Positions 12,236-24,857 of a stretch of DNA of 64,000 bases are shown one piece after another. Source of the stretch: Gavia stellata (taxonomy: Eukaryota > Chordata > Aves > Gaviiformes > Gaviidae); the NCBI RefSeq assembly GCF_030936135.1, contig NC_082606.1, positions 5,403,255 to 5,467,254 on the forward strand. The letters are read 5' to 3'. The translations under genes were made by a program, and so were the position numbers. The notes beneath the pieces were generated by a model, which ran no database searches, was not told the DNA's origin, and saw nothing but the letters and a program-made list of their open reading frames with translations. Each line of letters opens with the position of its first letter. The first letter of the stretch is position 1.

Positions 12236-15200
12236 TCTAAGCAGCATAATTGCATTTTTGATTCATCCATTGGTTTACTGGAGTTTCGCTCTATGCATGG
12301 AGTAATTAAACAGAGTAAACAAAAGCATATGCCTGTCAGGATTTAAAGTCACCACTGCGCTCAGCAGATGTGCATCGCCTTTCTTCACTTGTTTAATATT
12401 TTGATAAATTGTTAATGACTGGTCTTCTACATATAAGCTAAATCAAGGCCCTGAAAAGAAGTATGTGGGAAATTTGTACCCATTTTAGGTCTATCTCTGC
12501 CCATGTCTTACTTTTCAGATGTGTCACAGATGTTAGGTATGACATTCTAGGTTCCCCTCTTTCCTCAGCGAGAGGCTTCTGAAGCTCATGCTGTACATGT
12601 ACAGCAGCCAGGTCACCACACCAAGACACCACCACCACTCATACTTTACTGCTGAGCCACACCCTGTTAACCAGTCCACTCACTTTTAGTAGGGTGGTTC
12701 AACTCCCAGTCAGGCAACAACGCTGCCTGTCTTGGTAAGTTTTCTGCTATCAGTAAGGCCTGTCTCCAGCTGCTAACCTTATGCTAGTATTATCCACTCC
12801 CCTTTCCTTGTGATGTTTATTCTCTGCCATTGCTTGGAGAAGTAATCCACACTCCCCACAGGCTGAGGAAAACAGATCCTAAAGCACTGCTTCCTGCTGG
12901 CAATTTTTGAAGATGTTGCTTAGCATAGAACAAGATATACCAGTGACCTATGCACAGCACCAAATCTCAACAACTGACAACAGAGAAAAAAGGACATCTC
13001 ATTATCTTATTTCCTTTGAATTTGAGATACGTCGGAACTCAGAGAAAGGGCTTAATTCCTAGAAGAATAAATCAAGTGACTTGCCTGACAGCAGATCCTG
13101 ATTCTATGCTGCCCTTCCTCTACAAAAATAGTCCCAAGCTCACTGGATACAGGGTTGCATGTGACCCACTCTGTTAACTCATTCTTGTCTTGCTTGGGAC
13201 AATACATTGGGAAGGATATTGTGGGGCTGAGCCAACACAGAGCCAACAGTCTGCTGTTATCAGGAGTACGTACTTAAAGCTATCATCCAGGTCCTCACCT
13301 CCTGGCACAAGGGAAAAGTGCCTGTTCAAACAGCCACTAGTAAGTGGCCATAAGGAAAGTAGTATGAAGTATACAATAGCCATGAGGATTCAGCTCCCTG
13401 ATGTCACAGCTTTGGGTGGTTTGTTTGTTTTTTGGTTTGGTTTTAAAGTAAGAGGCAAGGGAAGAGCTGCAACCAGGCACAGCTTCTCTGAATACAGAGC
13501 ACATATCTGTGACCATGGTACAGTGGAAAGTGATGTGTCGGATGGGATAGCTTTCTGTTCACGTCACTCTGACTCCACGCACCTTCAATCAGTAATAAAA
13601 TCTTTCACTTGCCTTTAGCAAACGGACCTCAACCTTATATGGAATTTAAACAGCTCACAAAGAATGCAGTAAACCTCTTGCCCCTTCTCTGTTTGAGGCA
13701 ATTGTTCTTTAAGTGCTTAGCAGAACGATGCTAGAGATCCTTCAAGAAATGCAGGAATTTCAAGCTCAAGCTACAGCCTGGTTTGTAACTAAGAAGGGAA
13801 AAATCAGTTCTACTGTCTAGGAATTTTTCCAAAAGTGTAATTTTTACAGTGGTAAATAAAACATGCTTTGAAATACTAAAAGGACATGACAATTTTAATC
13901 AGGAGTCCAGTACAATGAAGTTTCACGGCCTAAGTTTTAGCAGTACAAAGAAGATTATCTTGAACATCACTGGATTAATCTGTTTCTGGGAAAAAGATTG
14001 TAGGCTTCTTACACAGCCTGATGCAGCACATGGCTTTTGTATGCTGAATATCACAGCAGCAAGATCATGGGGCTGCTCACTCCAGGAACTTCCCCAGGAA
14101 ATCCCTGACCATGGGATTCATTTCTGCTAACAAATGGGGTCATCAACAGACTAGACTTTTAGGGTTCACCTTTGGCAACAGTGGGGGCTATCCGGAAAAC
14201 AGGCAATCTAAGTGCAGGAGCCGGCTTCAGGCTGGTTGGGCCCAGCAGGACTTGGCAGGGCAAGCACTGTCTGTTGCCAGGAAAGGGGATCCCATTTCAC
14301 AGGTCTTTGCAACAAGACCCATGACAGCCCAGCTGTATGAGCAGACTCTGAAAAAAAGTTAGGGCAGCCAACTTCTACCCAGACATTAAAAGAAGAGTTT
14401 TGACTACAAAAAGCTCAACAACTTTTTTTTTTTTCTCCCTGTATCAGAGAGAGCTTTTGCAACAAAGTGACCTTTCGGAGCTAGATCCATCAATGTCTTA
14501 ATACAGAAAGTCTAAGTAATCCTATATTCACCCAGAACAACTTCTGCCTCACCTTCACTGATAGAAGCAAGGTGTGGGGTAAGCAAGCCTGATTTAAACT
14601 AAATACTGTGTCTTTTCAGAAGGGCATCTCACAGCAGGGCTTATTTGGACTGCACATTCATAAACAAACTAGAGGTACAAACACTCAAACCTTAGTTGCC
14701 AGATTAAAACTTCCATATCAAAATAGGATGAAGCTGGAGGTAAAAAGCCCTATAAAATTTATGTTCCAGAGCAAGAGACGCACTGCCTTGCATGACTCTG
14801 TTAAAGGAGTGTGCTCGATCTGTAGATACAAAATTTCTAAAAATGAAAGGAGGCATAGGAGAAGTCTTCATAAACTTGTGAGAAAACCTTCCGCCTAAAG
14901 CCTCCCCTTTTCAGCCTTTTCTCACAATTACTCTTTCAAATTGAAAATCTCCTTTGCACTTTGACAGCCTGTCTATGAGACACTGCCCTGCTTTTCACCA
15001 CCTTGCAGTGACTGGTATGTAGCAAAAGGCAGTGTGCTTGGCCGGTCTGTGGGACAGGGAGGTCATTTTACTGAGGAGGCTGGACACACTTACTTCAGAT
15101 ACGGCATTCTCTAAAGCTCCAAGTTGTTTTGGAGATGGGAGAAAAACTTCACCTCTTTGTGCAACTGTCTGCCCTCCAGGTAGATATCTGATAGGGAAAG

Positions 15201-16457
15201 GCTGCTCAAAGAGTGGATGGAAGGAATAAAGTCCAGGTTTTCTGGCACTGCAGATCACTTCTGGATCTGCCTGCCTCTTGTTAAACAAGCATAGGCTTTT
15301 AGTGCTCTTGCTTATACTAAGGGGGCCACTCGTACAGGAAAGGAAAGTAGAAGCTTGACAGAATTTGATTTCAAGGCTCTCCCAAAACAAACACTTTGTA
15401 AAGAACAAGACCCAGTATAGAAAGGTAATTAGCATTGACTCAGGAATGGTTTTTCTCTCCCCTTGTCACATTCTAAGATAACTGAAGGCACCCTGAGCAA
15501 GAGAGGGCAATGCAAACTGCCAGGGTCTTTGCTGTGGCTTTGAAGGTTTCTTCAACACTTCCAAGCTTCCCAGGAAACCTGTATTATTCTGTTAATTCTT
15601 AACAGAAATTGAAGCTGAGAGTAAGCTCCAAAACTCAAATGCAATTTTTAGAAAAAAACTCTGTGCTGGGAAACGTTAATAACTAGGGTATTTGCTTGGG
15701 GTCCATTTGTGTCAGAACACGTTTGGCAAAAGAGAAAAGGTGAAGAAAAGATGGCTTGTGCTTGGCTGAGATTTGGGGTTGGTTTAGGTGCATTCCTCAT
15801 TTCAGCACTTTTCTATTCCCCCCTCAAAAAAGTAAATTAATGTATCAAACCCAGGGTGGCACTTCTAACAAAAATCGCAGTTTAAATATAATACTGGAGG
15901 TGCTTCCACTGAAAAATACATAGTGAAAATGCCATTTCTACTCGCAAAGGCTGCCACTGTGAGCTGCTGCTCTGAATCCAAATCAGAGACACTGTTTATT
16001 TGGCATGAAGTCACTGCTGAGGTTTTTTTAATTCTTTCATACAATTTGCTTTTATTTGGAGTATGACATTTGGTGAATATATGATTTTAATGGTATGAAT
16101 TCCTTAATGGGGAGAAGACGTTAGATCAGTACTGGAACTGCTCTCCAAAACCAGCCCTTACCGAATAGAAAGGGCATGCGCTTCAAATACAGTTAAATGC
16201 TCTTTACTAAAATGCTGTTAAGTTAAACAATATGTATTTTCTTCCATTAAAACTCGTATCTTCTTACAGCTTTGATACAGTAACAAAGGAAGATAGTAAG
16301 AGAACAAAAGGTGTCTTGAGTTTTTCTCTTCTAGGCTTTCTCTTTCAGGAAACTACTTATCTCCTGCCTTCAGAAAGTCACTCCTTTTTTCCCTATGTAA
16401 CTAATGTGTAATAATTGAAGAGACACCTGCCTCAGTAGAAGTCTGCAAAATGACTTG

Positions 16458-16516
16458 AACTATTCCTCTCTCAACTCTCTCTAGTATTCTCTCTACTCTC
16501 AACTATTCCTCTCTCA
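16458..16516. repeat. pyrimidine-rich tract with a 16-bp direct repeat
   Basis: AACTATTCCTCTCTCA occurs at 16458-16473 and 16501-16516, with CT-rich sequence between. Confidence 0.9.
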
Positions 16517-17499
16517 CGTGTTAAGAGGGTGGAGAATTTTGAGTAGCCATAGGCAGCCTGTTACAGCTTGTTATATGCTGGTAGACGGACCACAATCAAA
16601 GAGCAATGAGTTTGTTTCTGTAAGAATTTCTGCTATGGTACAAATCCTGCACTGCTCACTCCTGAAGTATGCTTATACTCTGGAAGTCTGGGGACAGCGC
16701 AGGTCAGCGCCCCTCCAGCATTTACAGCGAGTGTGCAAGAAACTGCTCTGGCCTAGAAATAACAGAACAAGTCACATAACAACAAAAAAAGTCCTCCCCA
16801 CAGCAATTCCAAGCAGAGACCAGAATTGCTCTGCTGGTGCACTGGGTAGGGATTTGTGGCAGAAAAGAGCAATAAATATCCCATTTTCACATGGTAAACT
16901 AGGCAGCAGTAGACAGCTCTGCATGTGAGAAATGCTCTCACATTTTCCTTTTATTCTTACCTTCTGTATTTTGCCAGTTCCGTGTCTGCTGTGCTCCTTC
17001 CTTAGGGGCCTGCATTTGTTCTACTGGGAGTAAGACATTCAGCTGGACAGGGAAGCAGCAGCTTTTCCCTCCTGCAGCAGCCTCCTGGAGTAACTTTACT
17101 GAGAAGCATGTTGCTGTTTCTTCATGCTCTTTATCCTGTTAAATTACACAACAAATAAAGTCAGTCATATATGGGATACCTTCATAATGGCCTCAGTTCA
17201 TCTTGTGCAGTTTGTAGAATACGGATCTGCCTAGAGGTGGGCCAGGACTTAGGAAAAACTCCAGCATGCACTAACTTAGTAAGTCAGCTCTGCCCCAGTA
17301 GCCCATAAAAGTGTTAACAGCACCTGCCACCACATACAAAAATCCCACCATAGCATTTTATAAGTCAGAAACCTGTCGGGCTGACACATCTGGGCTGTTG
17401 GGCCAAAACCAGCACTGCTCAACGGCAGCCATTTTAGGTGTATGGCCTTCATGAAGCAAGCTGGAAAGACTTTCTCCCATTTCTTCACTGGGGCACCCC

Positions 17500-18250
17500 A
17501 AATGCCAAGGGCGGAGGAAGAGACAGGTCTGCCAGCTTGAAGGGCTCCCTCAAGAGCTGGAAACGGCAGAGTAGTCCAGTCGCCGGCGAGGAGCCAGCCC
17601 CGCCGCCCCGGGGCCTCGCCACACACCCGCCCCTCAGCGCGTGCGGCGGAGGCGGCATACAGGCAAGGCCGGCACCGGCCGTAGCAGGGCGCTGGGGAGA
17701 GGGAGAGGCGTAATGCCGTCCCGGCCGCGCAGCCGGCGGGGGCGGGGCCCGGCCTCCGCGTCCCCCTCCTCCCCCTGCCGGCAGCCGCGCTCAGCGCGGC
17801 GGCCCCGAGGGGCACCAGCGGCTGAGGGGAGCCCGGCCTTCCCGCCGCGCGCCCTCCTCTTTCTCCTGTGGTTTCTGCCCCGCCCCCACCGCCAAAAGGG
17901 AGGGAAAAGCAGCGGACCCAGTGAGGCAGGGATACAAAAGGCGGGAGGGAGTTGTGGCCCAGCAAAGACCGTTTTTCACCTCACAAAAGTGAGAAGTCTG
18001 GCAGAAGGAGAGGTGTCAGACCTCTTTTGAATAAAGCTCGAAAAGACATTAGAGGAAGGTAACTCCGCTGCCAGCTCCCCTTCCTCAGACCAGCAGAAAT
18101 AACCGTGCGTTTGACTGAGGAGGCCCGGGAGGCGGGGTGCGCCATGCCTGCGGGCAGCCAGGCCTCACTGCCCTGCCTCATGCCCCAACCAGAGCCTACC
18201 TGAGGCGGCACTGGGCATACGCGTGCACCTTGGGCTCCATGGGCTGTGAG
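17500..18250. promoter_or_regulatory. CpG island, probable promoter of an unknown transcript
   Basis: This is the only GC-rich, CpG-dense block in the window, densest at about 17570-17850. It contains GC boxes at 17738-17749 (GGGGGCGGGGCC) and, in the opposite sense, 17877-17887. YY1-type motifs (AAAATGGC on the minus strand) flank it at about 17427-17436 and 18355-18365. Such islands in vertebrates mark promoters, often active ones. Long open frames inside it, on both strands, are a by-product of high GC and show proline, arginine and glycine-rich low-complexity translations, not a protein family. The TPM1 first exons, expected somewhere downstream of TLN2, are not here. Confidence 0.75.
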
Positions 18251-21200
18251 TAAAGACCAAGGCGTTTACATGCCCGCCTGCGTAGTGGGAGATGCAACAG
18301 CGTTTACACAGAAAGATCTGCGTGCCAAAACCCACAAAGGAAAGGGCAGTGAAAGCGCCATTTTGCTCAGCAACTCGTGGGTTGTATTACACAGTATCAG
18401 CCACAAAATCTTTCTAATGTGTACAGATAAAGCAGACTCTTGTGCTGTTGTAAAGATCAGAGCTCAGTGGCACAGACAGATTATGAAATGGCCCCACGGG
18501 CTTTGACTGCACTCCAGAGACTCTTGCCACAGCAGTCTGAAACACCATCTGCCCCATCAAAGTGCCCTGCCTCCATGCCAGCGCTGGAATCCCCCACAGC
18601 ACAGAGAGCAGAAGAGGAGAGATGTCCCTGCACTTCCGCGGCTCCAGTATGTAATCCAGCATAGTTTACCACAAAAATGAAAGTTGATGAGGCAAAGATA
18701 CCAGCTGGTGCAAGGGAAAGGCTCAAGCACAGCCTGGTCCTTTCTGACAGCTCTGTCATAAGTGCAGTAAGCTTTGGCAGATGGGCAGAGCGGACAGCAG
18801 GAACAATCATGGCTTATGAGGCTTGAGTGAGGTGTGTCCTTAACCTTGCTTTAGTGAGATGAGTCAATGCTTGCCTGTCCAAGCCCCCAGTCAGGTAAAA
18901 TATGCCAGCCCTTGCAAGTAGCAGAGCCCAGAACCCAGCTCACTTGGAGTCACCTCTAAGACAGTTACCCACAGGGAAGTAACAGCTGAGGTAAGATTTT
19001 GAATACCAGACATAGAAATCCCATGACAGAAGAAAGCCTAGCTTTCTTCCCTTTCTCTGCTCTGGAGTAACTTACTCGACTGTGTCTGTTTCCTGTGACA
19101 TAGGATAAACCTCACTTTAAGGGTCCTGAACTTTCAGAGAGTTTTGATCACATGTGGCAGCTCAAAAAGCTGTACTTGGATTACCTTCTCACATCAGAAC
19201 AATATGGTGACCCACAAGTTTGCACTCACCTAGCTGCCTAGCTTAGAAAGAACAGCAACGGCTCCTCAGGGTTTGTAGAAAAATCATTGAAACAGTATCG
19301 GGTATTTATCTGATGCCTGCTGCGCAAATCTGAGGAAAGGCTTGTCTGAAGTCAGGACCAACAAAAAATAAAGCTTTTCTATTGCATACTAGGGTTACTA
19401 AAACCAGTATCTGTGCAGAAGAGAATTGCTTTCTGTGGAATTACAGAATACAACACCTTTTGCAAATACAGGGTAGGCTAGAGTTTTAATGCCAAAATAT
19501 AGAGATTTTTTTCATTATTAAGTACAATTTTACAAACAGTTGTGCTCAAACATGCCCCCACACAATTCACTGACTGAAGTAAGGGTTAGTGTGACTTACA
19601 GTGTCTTAAAAACAAAGAGTATTATGTGAAAATAGCAATACATTCACATATTTCTCAAGTGAGGCAAGCAAACATCTCTAACAAGATAAAGGCCTACCAG
19701 CCTTCCACGTTCTCTCTTTTAGTAGCCTCAAAAGCAGCACCACGCAACGTGTTCAACCTTCCTCCGTGCAAACCATAGTCCAGTGCTACATGTAGTACTT
19801 GTCCATCACCATAGCATTGCTGCTCAGAGCCTCTGGTCCAAACTTTGCATGGGGAGACAGGTCACCTCCGTTTTTAAAAACCCTTGGATAGCCTTCTGTC
19901 TCACAGTAGCATAGGGGTGGATTCAGCGAGACGCTGAACAACCTGTGGGAGGATCACAGGTTATGTATATGGCAGCAATAACAGACAAGGTGCCAGCAGA
20001 TGGCACTGAGGAATGTGAGCAGCACTCCTGGGCTCATCGGAGCTGCAACCCCGCTGGGTGTGTGATGCACTACAAAGTACTTGCATGCAGGCTCTGACAA
20101 GCCCAGTATGTTTCTAGACTGAACTCATGCAAAGTAAAAAATAAGTGCTTTCAGTGTTTCACATCTTTCATCAGGAATCTAATTCCAGTCTCTGGTAGAG
20201 GAAATCTTTGCATGTGTGCTGCACATGACCAAAGCATTCTATAGAATAGGCTCTTGCTGGATATAGGTTAGGGCTGAGGGGTTTTTGCTGTGTTACTGAT
20301 AAGCACAACCACCTCTTGTCTTTTTTTTTTTTTCTTTCCATTTTCTTGCCTCTTTGTTGGGTCCTGGCAGTTGGATTAAGGATCTGGAACTTGAATGGTT
20401 ACAGGTTAAGAGCTCTTTTTTAAAGGAAAGCTTTGGTCTCTAGCCCACTATTCCTTACTAAGATCACTGCAGTATGTTACTCCTACTGGTCTTAGGAAAT
20501 GAGTCAATCATCTTCTACGGCTTGATTTTAATTAACAACACTAGACAGGCTCTGTCCACTAGAATTTTACTATTGGAGTCTAGGAAATGCTTGGAAGGAA
20601 AAATCAGGTTCTGTCTGTTTATGTCACTGAGATTAACCCTCGTCAGGTCTACCAGCTAACCTTCTACTTGCAGGAGCTAAAGACTTCAGTTGATGTGGAG
20701 GATAAGGTTACGTCTTAGAAGAGAGACTTTAAGTAAGGAAGGGAGTCTTGTTACTCCATTATTCATGAAGTTAGCCTCTCAGTTTGCTGACAAGATTTAT
20801 GATTTATACCTGGACTCTAGGGAATTAAGAGGGTTTTTTCCCTTCCTTCTACACCGTGACTAAGTTGAATATGTTCAACATTCTTGCACTCTGGAGTTTT
20901 CAGAGCGCCTGAGTCATACTTCTTGCCAGCATTTCTTTGGTCTAATATGGGCAGGTAAGAAAGAAGTCTGTCAATGCCAAAAGCATTTTTCCAGAACTCT
21001 CCCTGTAAGGCTTCAGACTGAATATTGAAGTCTGGGCTATAGTCCAGCGCACTGAATCCACAGAGGTTTCATAAGCTAAGTGGAAGAATTAAACAACATT
21101 TCTGCAGTTTCAAGTGTATCCATAGCACCATGGGATTGAGTGTGGCATGCATCTGAAGCTCTTTGAAAGGGTCAAATGCAATTTCCAGTATAAATACAGT

Positions 21201-24200
21201 TGTACAGCGGTTAATAACTTAGCATTTAAATTGTGTCTGCTGAAAGCCTGGTACGCAAGTTAACATGACAGTATTTTTCTTTTGGACTCAAAAAATGGTT
21301 TAGATTGGTAACACCATTTCTAAATATTTTTGTGGTTTCGTGGGTTTTTTGTTTGTTTAAGGATCCATGAAAGTAGGGCTTAATTAGGAAGCTGGCATTT
21401 GCATACTGATCTGCTCCTCCCCGAGAAAGCCAAAGAAGTGAGCTCTCCACACATGCACACACGCAAACACGCAGCAGCTCTGGCTTCCAGCTCACTGTGA
21501 CGTGAGCCTGCACAAAAAAAAATGTATTGCCAGTTTCCAGAGATTTCATGTGCCACTCATGAATGTCTTAATAATTTGGGTTTAATTACCACAGCTCCAG
21601 TTGGGATGCACTTGTGGGTGGCTTTTCGTCCAAACTGTGCAGCTGTCCTGATTGAGGGAACAGTTGTTCAAAAAAATGGACTGCACTAATTAACAGAAAA
21701 TAAAAATACATAGTTGAGAATGACACATCTATGATTATACTTAGGCTAATAGGTCCGATAGTGGCCTGGAAACATGTGCACTGAGATTCAACTCCAAATC
21801 CAGCTTTCTGCTTGCCTTCTGCAAGTCTTGGTGTTCTGTTTTCTTTTCCCCATCTCAGTTCTGGCTGGTAATTCTAGTTAAACCAAATGGATTTACTAGG
21901 TGTATTCAAAAAGCTTTTAAGCTCTTCTCTTAACAGTGGTTTGTGCAGCACATATGCTTGTATTATGCATTATGGCCTGTGCTGTGTGGCTCCAAGGCCC
22001 TTACAGTCAGATTGAGAGTTAAAATGGCCTCGGTCCTGAAGAGCTGGCCTCTCCTGGACACAGCTGATCCCTGTAGAGCCTCTAGGACCACTGGAATGTT
22101 AACACCAGTTTTGATTCAGTGTTGCACAGAGGCATTCAAAAGGAAGTTTGAGGCCTCTGTAATGTTCAGTTAGTTTTGTCTCTGCTACTTCTGCAGTCTT
22201 GACCTAATTTTTCGCTTACAATGAGGGGCTTGGTTGAAGCAAAGGCAGTAGGTGAAATGGAGTGGGGAAGTAAAGAAAAAGCCAGAAAAGAGTGGAATCT
22301 CACTTGGCAGATGAAGACTGAGGAAATATTAGATAGACATTGAAACATAGATATACTCTGGCCATAAGAATGCAGTTTTAGCACAGCAGTGAGAGCTTAC
22401 GGAACACAAGTGGAGAATGCATCTATACTAAAAATCAGAAGCATATAAGGTTAGGGTTGAAGGTAAGCACTTCAGGGCTGTCATGGAGTCTGAGAAAAGA
22501 CCAGACAAAAGAGGGGATGGCGTGAGATACAATCAGCACAACTAGAGATACCAACTGGGCCAATTAAGAGGCATGGAGAATAAAGCTGTAGCAATAGAAA
22601 GCAAGCAGAGAGGGCTGGGTGCTGCTCCTGAAAGTGCAATCATCTCTCAGAATGTGTAACAACCATGATTGTTGCCATTAAAGGAATAAAAGCACCATTC
22701 TGAGAAAGACCATAGAAGTTCAGCAAAAGCTTGCGGAAAAAGAGCAAAAGGTTTTGTAAGTCATATTGGATTCTGTAGAAGAGGAACAAGACATAGAAAT
22801 GGGTTGCAAGTTCTACACTGGCAGGAAAGGAGACCTGCAAGATAACTGTATGCACGTTTTCCCAAATGCAATTCCCTTGCATAGTTAATAATCACATGTA
22901 GACTATGGATTGATCTTTAAGCACTTAGCCAAAATGTCACTGAAGGCAAATGGTAGCTTGACTGGAACTCATAGTGGAGAGGAGGGGTCCAACACTTGAT
23001 TCAGAAGCTGACTCTCCCTTGTCTAAATTTGAAATAAGCTCATTCTTTCCTAAGGTAGAAAAAGAAATCCAAGTCTTTCAGGATGTTTGCTTGAGGCAGA
23101 GTTTTGCCCTGGTTTTTATTTTACTTCCCTTCTGATCAGAAGTAGCTCCAGTTAAAATGACTTAATGACAAGTGGAAAGTCTTGATTCTGATCTCGCAAG
23201 CCATTTCATGCCAGGATGACTTCACAGACTTCATCTGAATTACTTCCAATTATGCTTGGGTAAATGACTTTAGAATTAGGCCCAAGGTGTCCATGACTTC
23301 ACACTTCTCCTGAAACCTGAAGATGCAGGTTTTTTATAATTGACACAGGCATGTGCACTTCAAAACAATTGCTATGGTGGAAAAAGAGTTTACAAACAGC
23401 CATGGTTCATTACATATGTGCATTCTCCCCTCTCTGAATGCTAGAAGGGTGCCTGCCTACATTAAAGCTGCTGTTGGCTGCATACTTAATTCAGTGTTTA
23501 TTTTACCACAAGTGAAATGGCTACCACAAATGGCAATTCACACGATCATCAAAGCGATCGAATGGCAAACATGCGTACATAAGGGAACAGCATCCTTTGA
23601 TGGAATTCAGTCTTAAGGAGACAGCCAAGAGTCGCACAGCCCTCCGTCTTGCCTTTAGGATACCAGTGATAGGTCTTGGCAGGCACCTTCTGAAGAGAGG
23701 CAAAAGCATCAGAATGAGCTCACAGCTGCAGTCAGCCCTGGTAGATACAATTTCATAGCCATACTTGGGATTTCTCACTGGGTCGAGATTCTGCCTGCTC
23801 TCTCAAGCTGAATAAGGAAGTGTGAGTGAACACTGTCTCACGTTGCCCTTCTTATATTGGGAGTGTTTGAAACCTCATGCTAGACAATGACAGGACAAGT
23901 CAAAACTGTAGCAAAATACTGTGATAGAAATTTTAATTTTGACCACTTTCTTTCTCTTCCTGTCTGAAATTACTTTTTGAAGTTATTTCTCTATAGTAGT
24001 CTGAGTGGAAAAGCTGTAAATATCAGAGCAAGTTAGATTACATCTGAATTTAAACAGGTATCCTCAAAACCTGCTGTTGTGGAAAACTTCAGGAAAAGCA
24101 AGACTGCGATCTTTTGTCATTAACCCCGTTTATAAATTGCAGTCTCACACCTTCCCACATTTCTTTTTCCAATGTTAACTTCCCTTTTAAAGGACAGTGA

Positions 24201-24803
24201 ATGTGCTCTTGTTCATGTAACTAGGCACTAATGACAAATATTAACTCATCTCTTTCTAACATCCCATTTTGTGAGCTTTATTTTTAGTATGTCCCTTAAT
24301 ATGGAAATACTTTAATCCTTCTGAAGGCTCATCTAGTATTTCTGTGGCAGGCTTTAATCTTGGCATTCATTTTTGCATGCAGTTAATCCATTTAATGGGT
24401 ATTTTTATGAGAGATTGAAGAAACATTATACTGAACTGCCCATCTCAGTCCACACAAAGAGGCGGACATCTGCACAATCTGCTGGTCATGTCACGGTGGA
24501 GTCCAAAGAAGAAATCAGAACACATATTTCTTTGCCAACCACATTCTTTGGATTTAGGTTTCCTCAGCTTTGGGATTGGGAATCGCGCTGCTTCGAACAG
24601 CTCCAGCTATCCACCCTTGGGCTTGCTGCAGATCATATTTTAAAGAACATGGGACAGTAGCTGGCAAATTTAGCTGACTATAAAGCTACTGTAATATTTA
24701 GGAAATACTAATTACTCATAGTAGCAGGTTTCAGTGAAATGGCACTGACTTGTGCCAGCTAGATATCCAACCCAATAAATCTGAAAGCATGACTGAGGGA
24801 AGC

Positions 24804-24857
24804 TATATATGTACATATACATCTATATATATATGTGTGTGTGTGCGTGTGTGTGTA
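24804..24857. repeat. TA/TG compound microsatellite
   Basis: An imperfect (TA)n stretch with ATACAT interruptions passing into (TG)n with one CG. No gene is nearby. Confidence 0.95.

Larger units (their letters stand above)
1..17499. other. intergenic region without a recognisable gene
   Basis: About 17.5 kb, AT-rich. No open frame resembles a known protein, and the longest run under 150 codons. It contains short tandem duplications (1605-1652, 7900-7937, 12188-12235), a 10-bp inverted repeat at 2585-2616, a palindromic ATTCT-rich tract near 9820-9915, and a few weak candidate exons on the minus strand (4782-4908, 12778-12862, 16961-17135) described under findings. Homopolymer runs occur at 6606-6623 and 10930-10945. 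Confidence 0.7.

Noticed and set aside
13190..13618. 142-codon plus-strand open frame
   Set aside because: No recognisable domain, a FVFWFGF stretch that comes from a GT-rich tract, and no splice or promoter context.
14995..15435. 146-codon minus-strand open frame
   Set aside because: No family resemblance, and the length is within chance for 64 kb read in six frames.
17276..17965. Longest open frame of the window (229 codons, minus strand, inside the CpG island)
   Set aside because: High GC removes stop codons. The translation is low-complexity, matches no family and has no good splice sites at its ends.
1..18300. TPM1 first exons expected downstream of TLN2
   Set aside because: I searched for the reverse complement of the conserved tropomyosin starts and did not find them, so TPM1 must lie beyond the window.
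21900..22150. Mariner-like terminal word (GGTGTATTCAAAAAG)
   Set aside because: No matching inverted end at a sensible distance and no transposase remnant.
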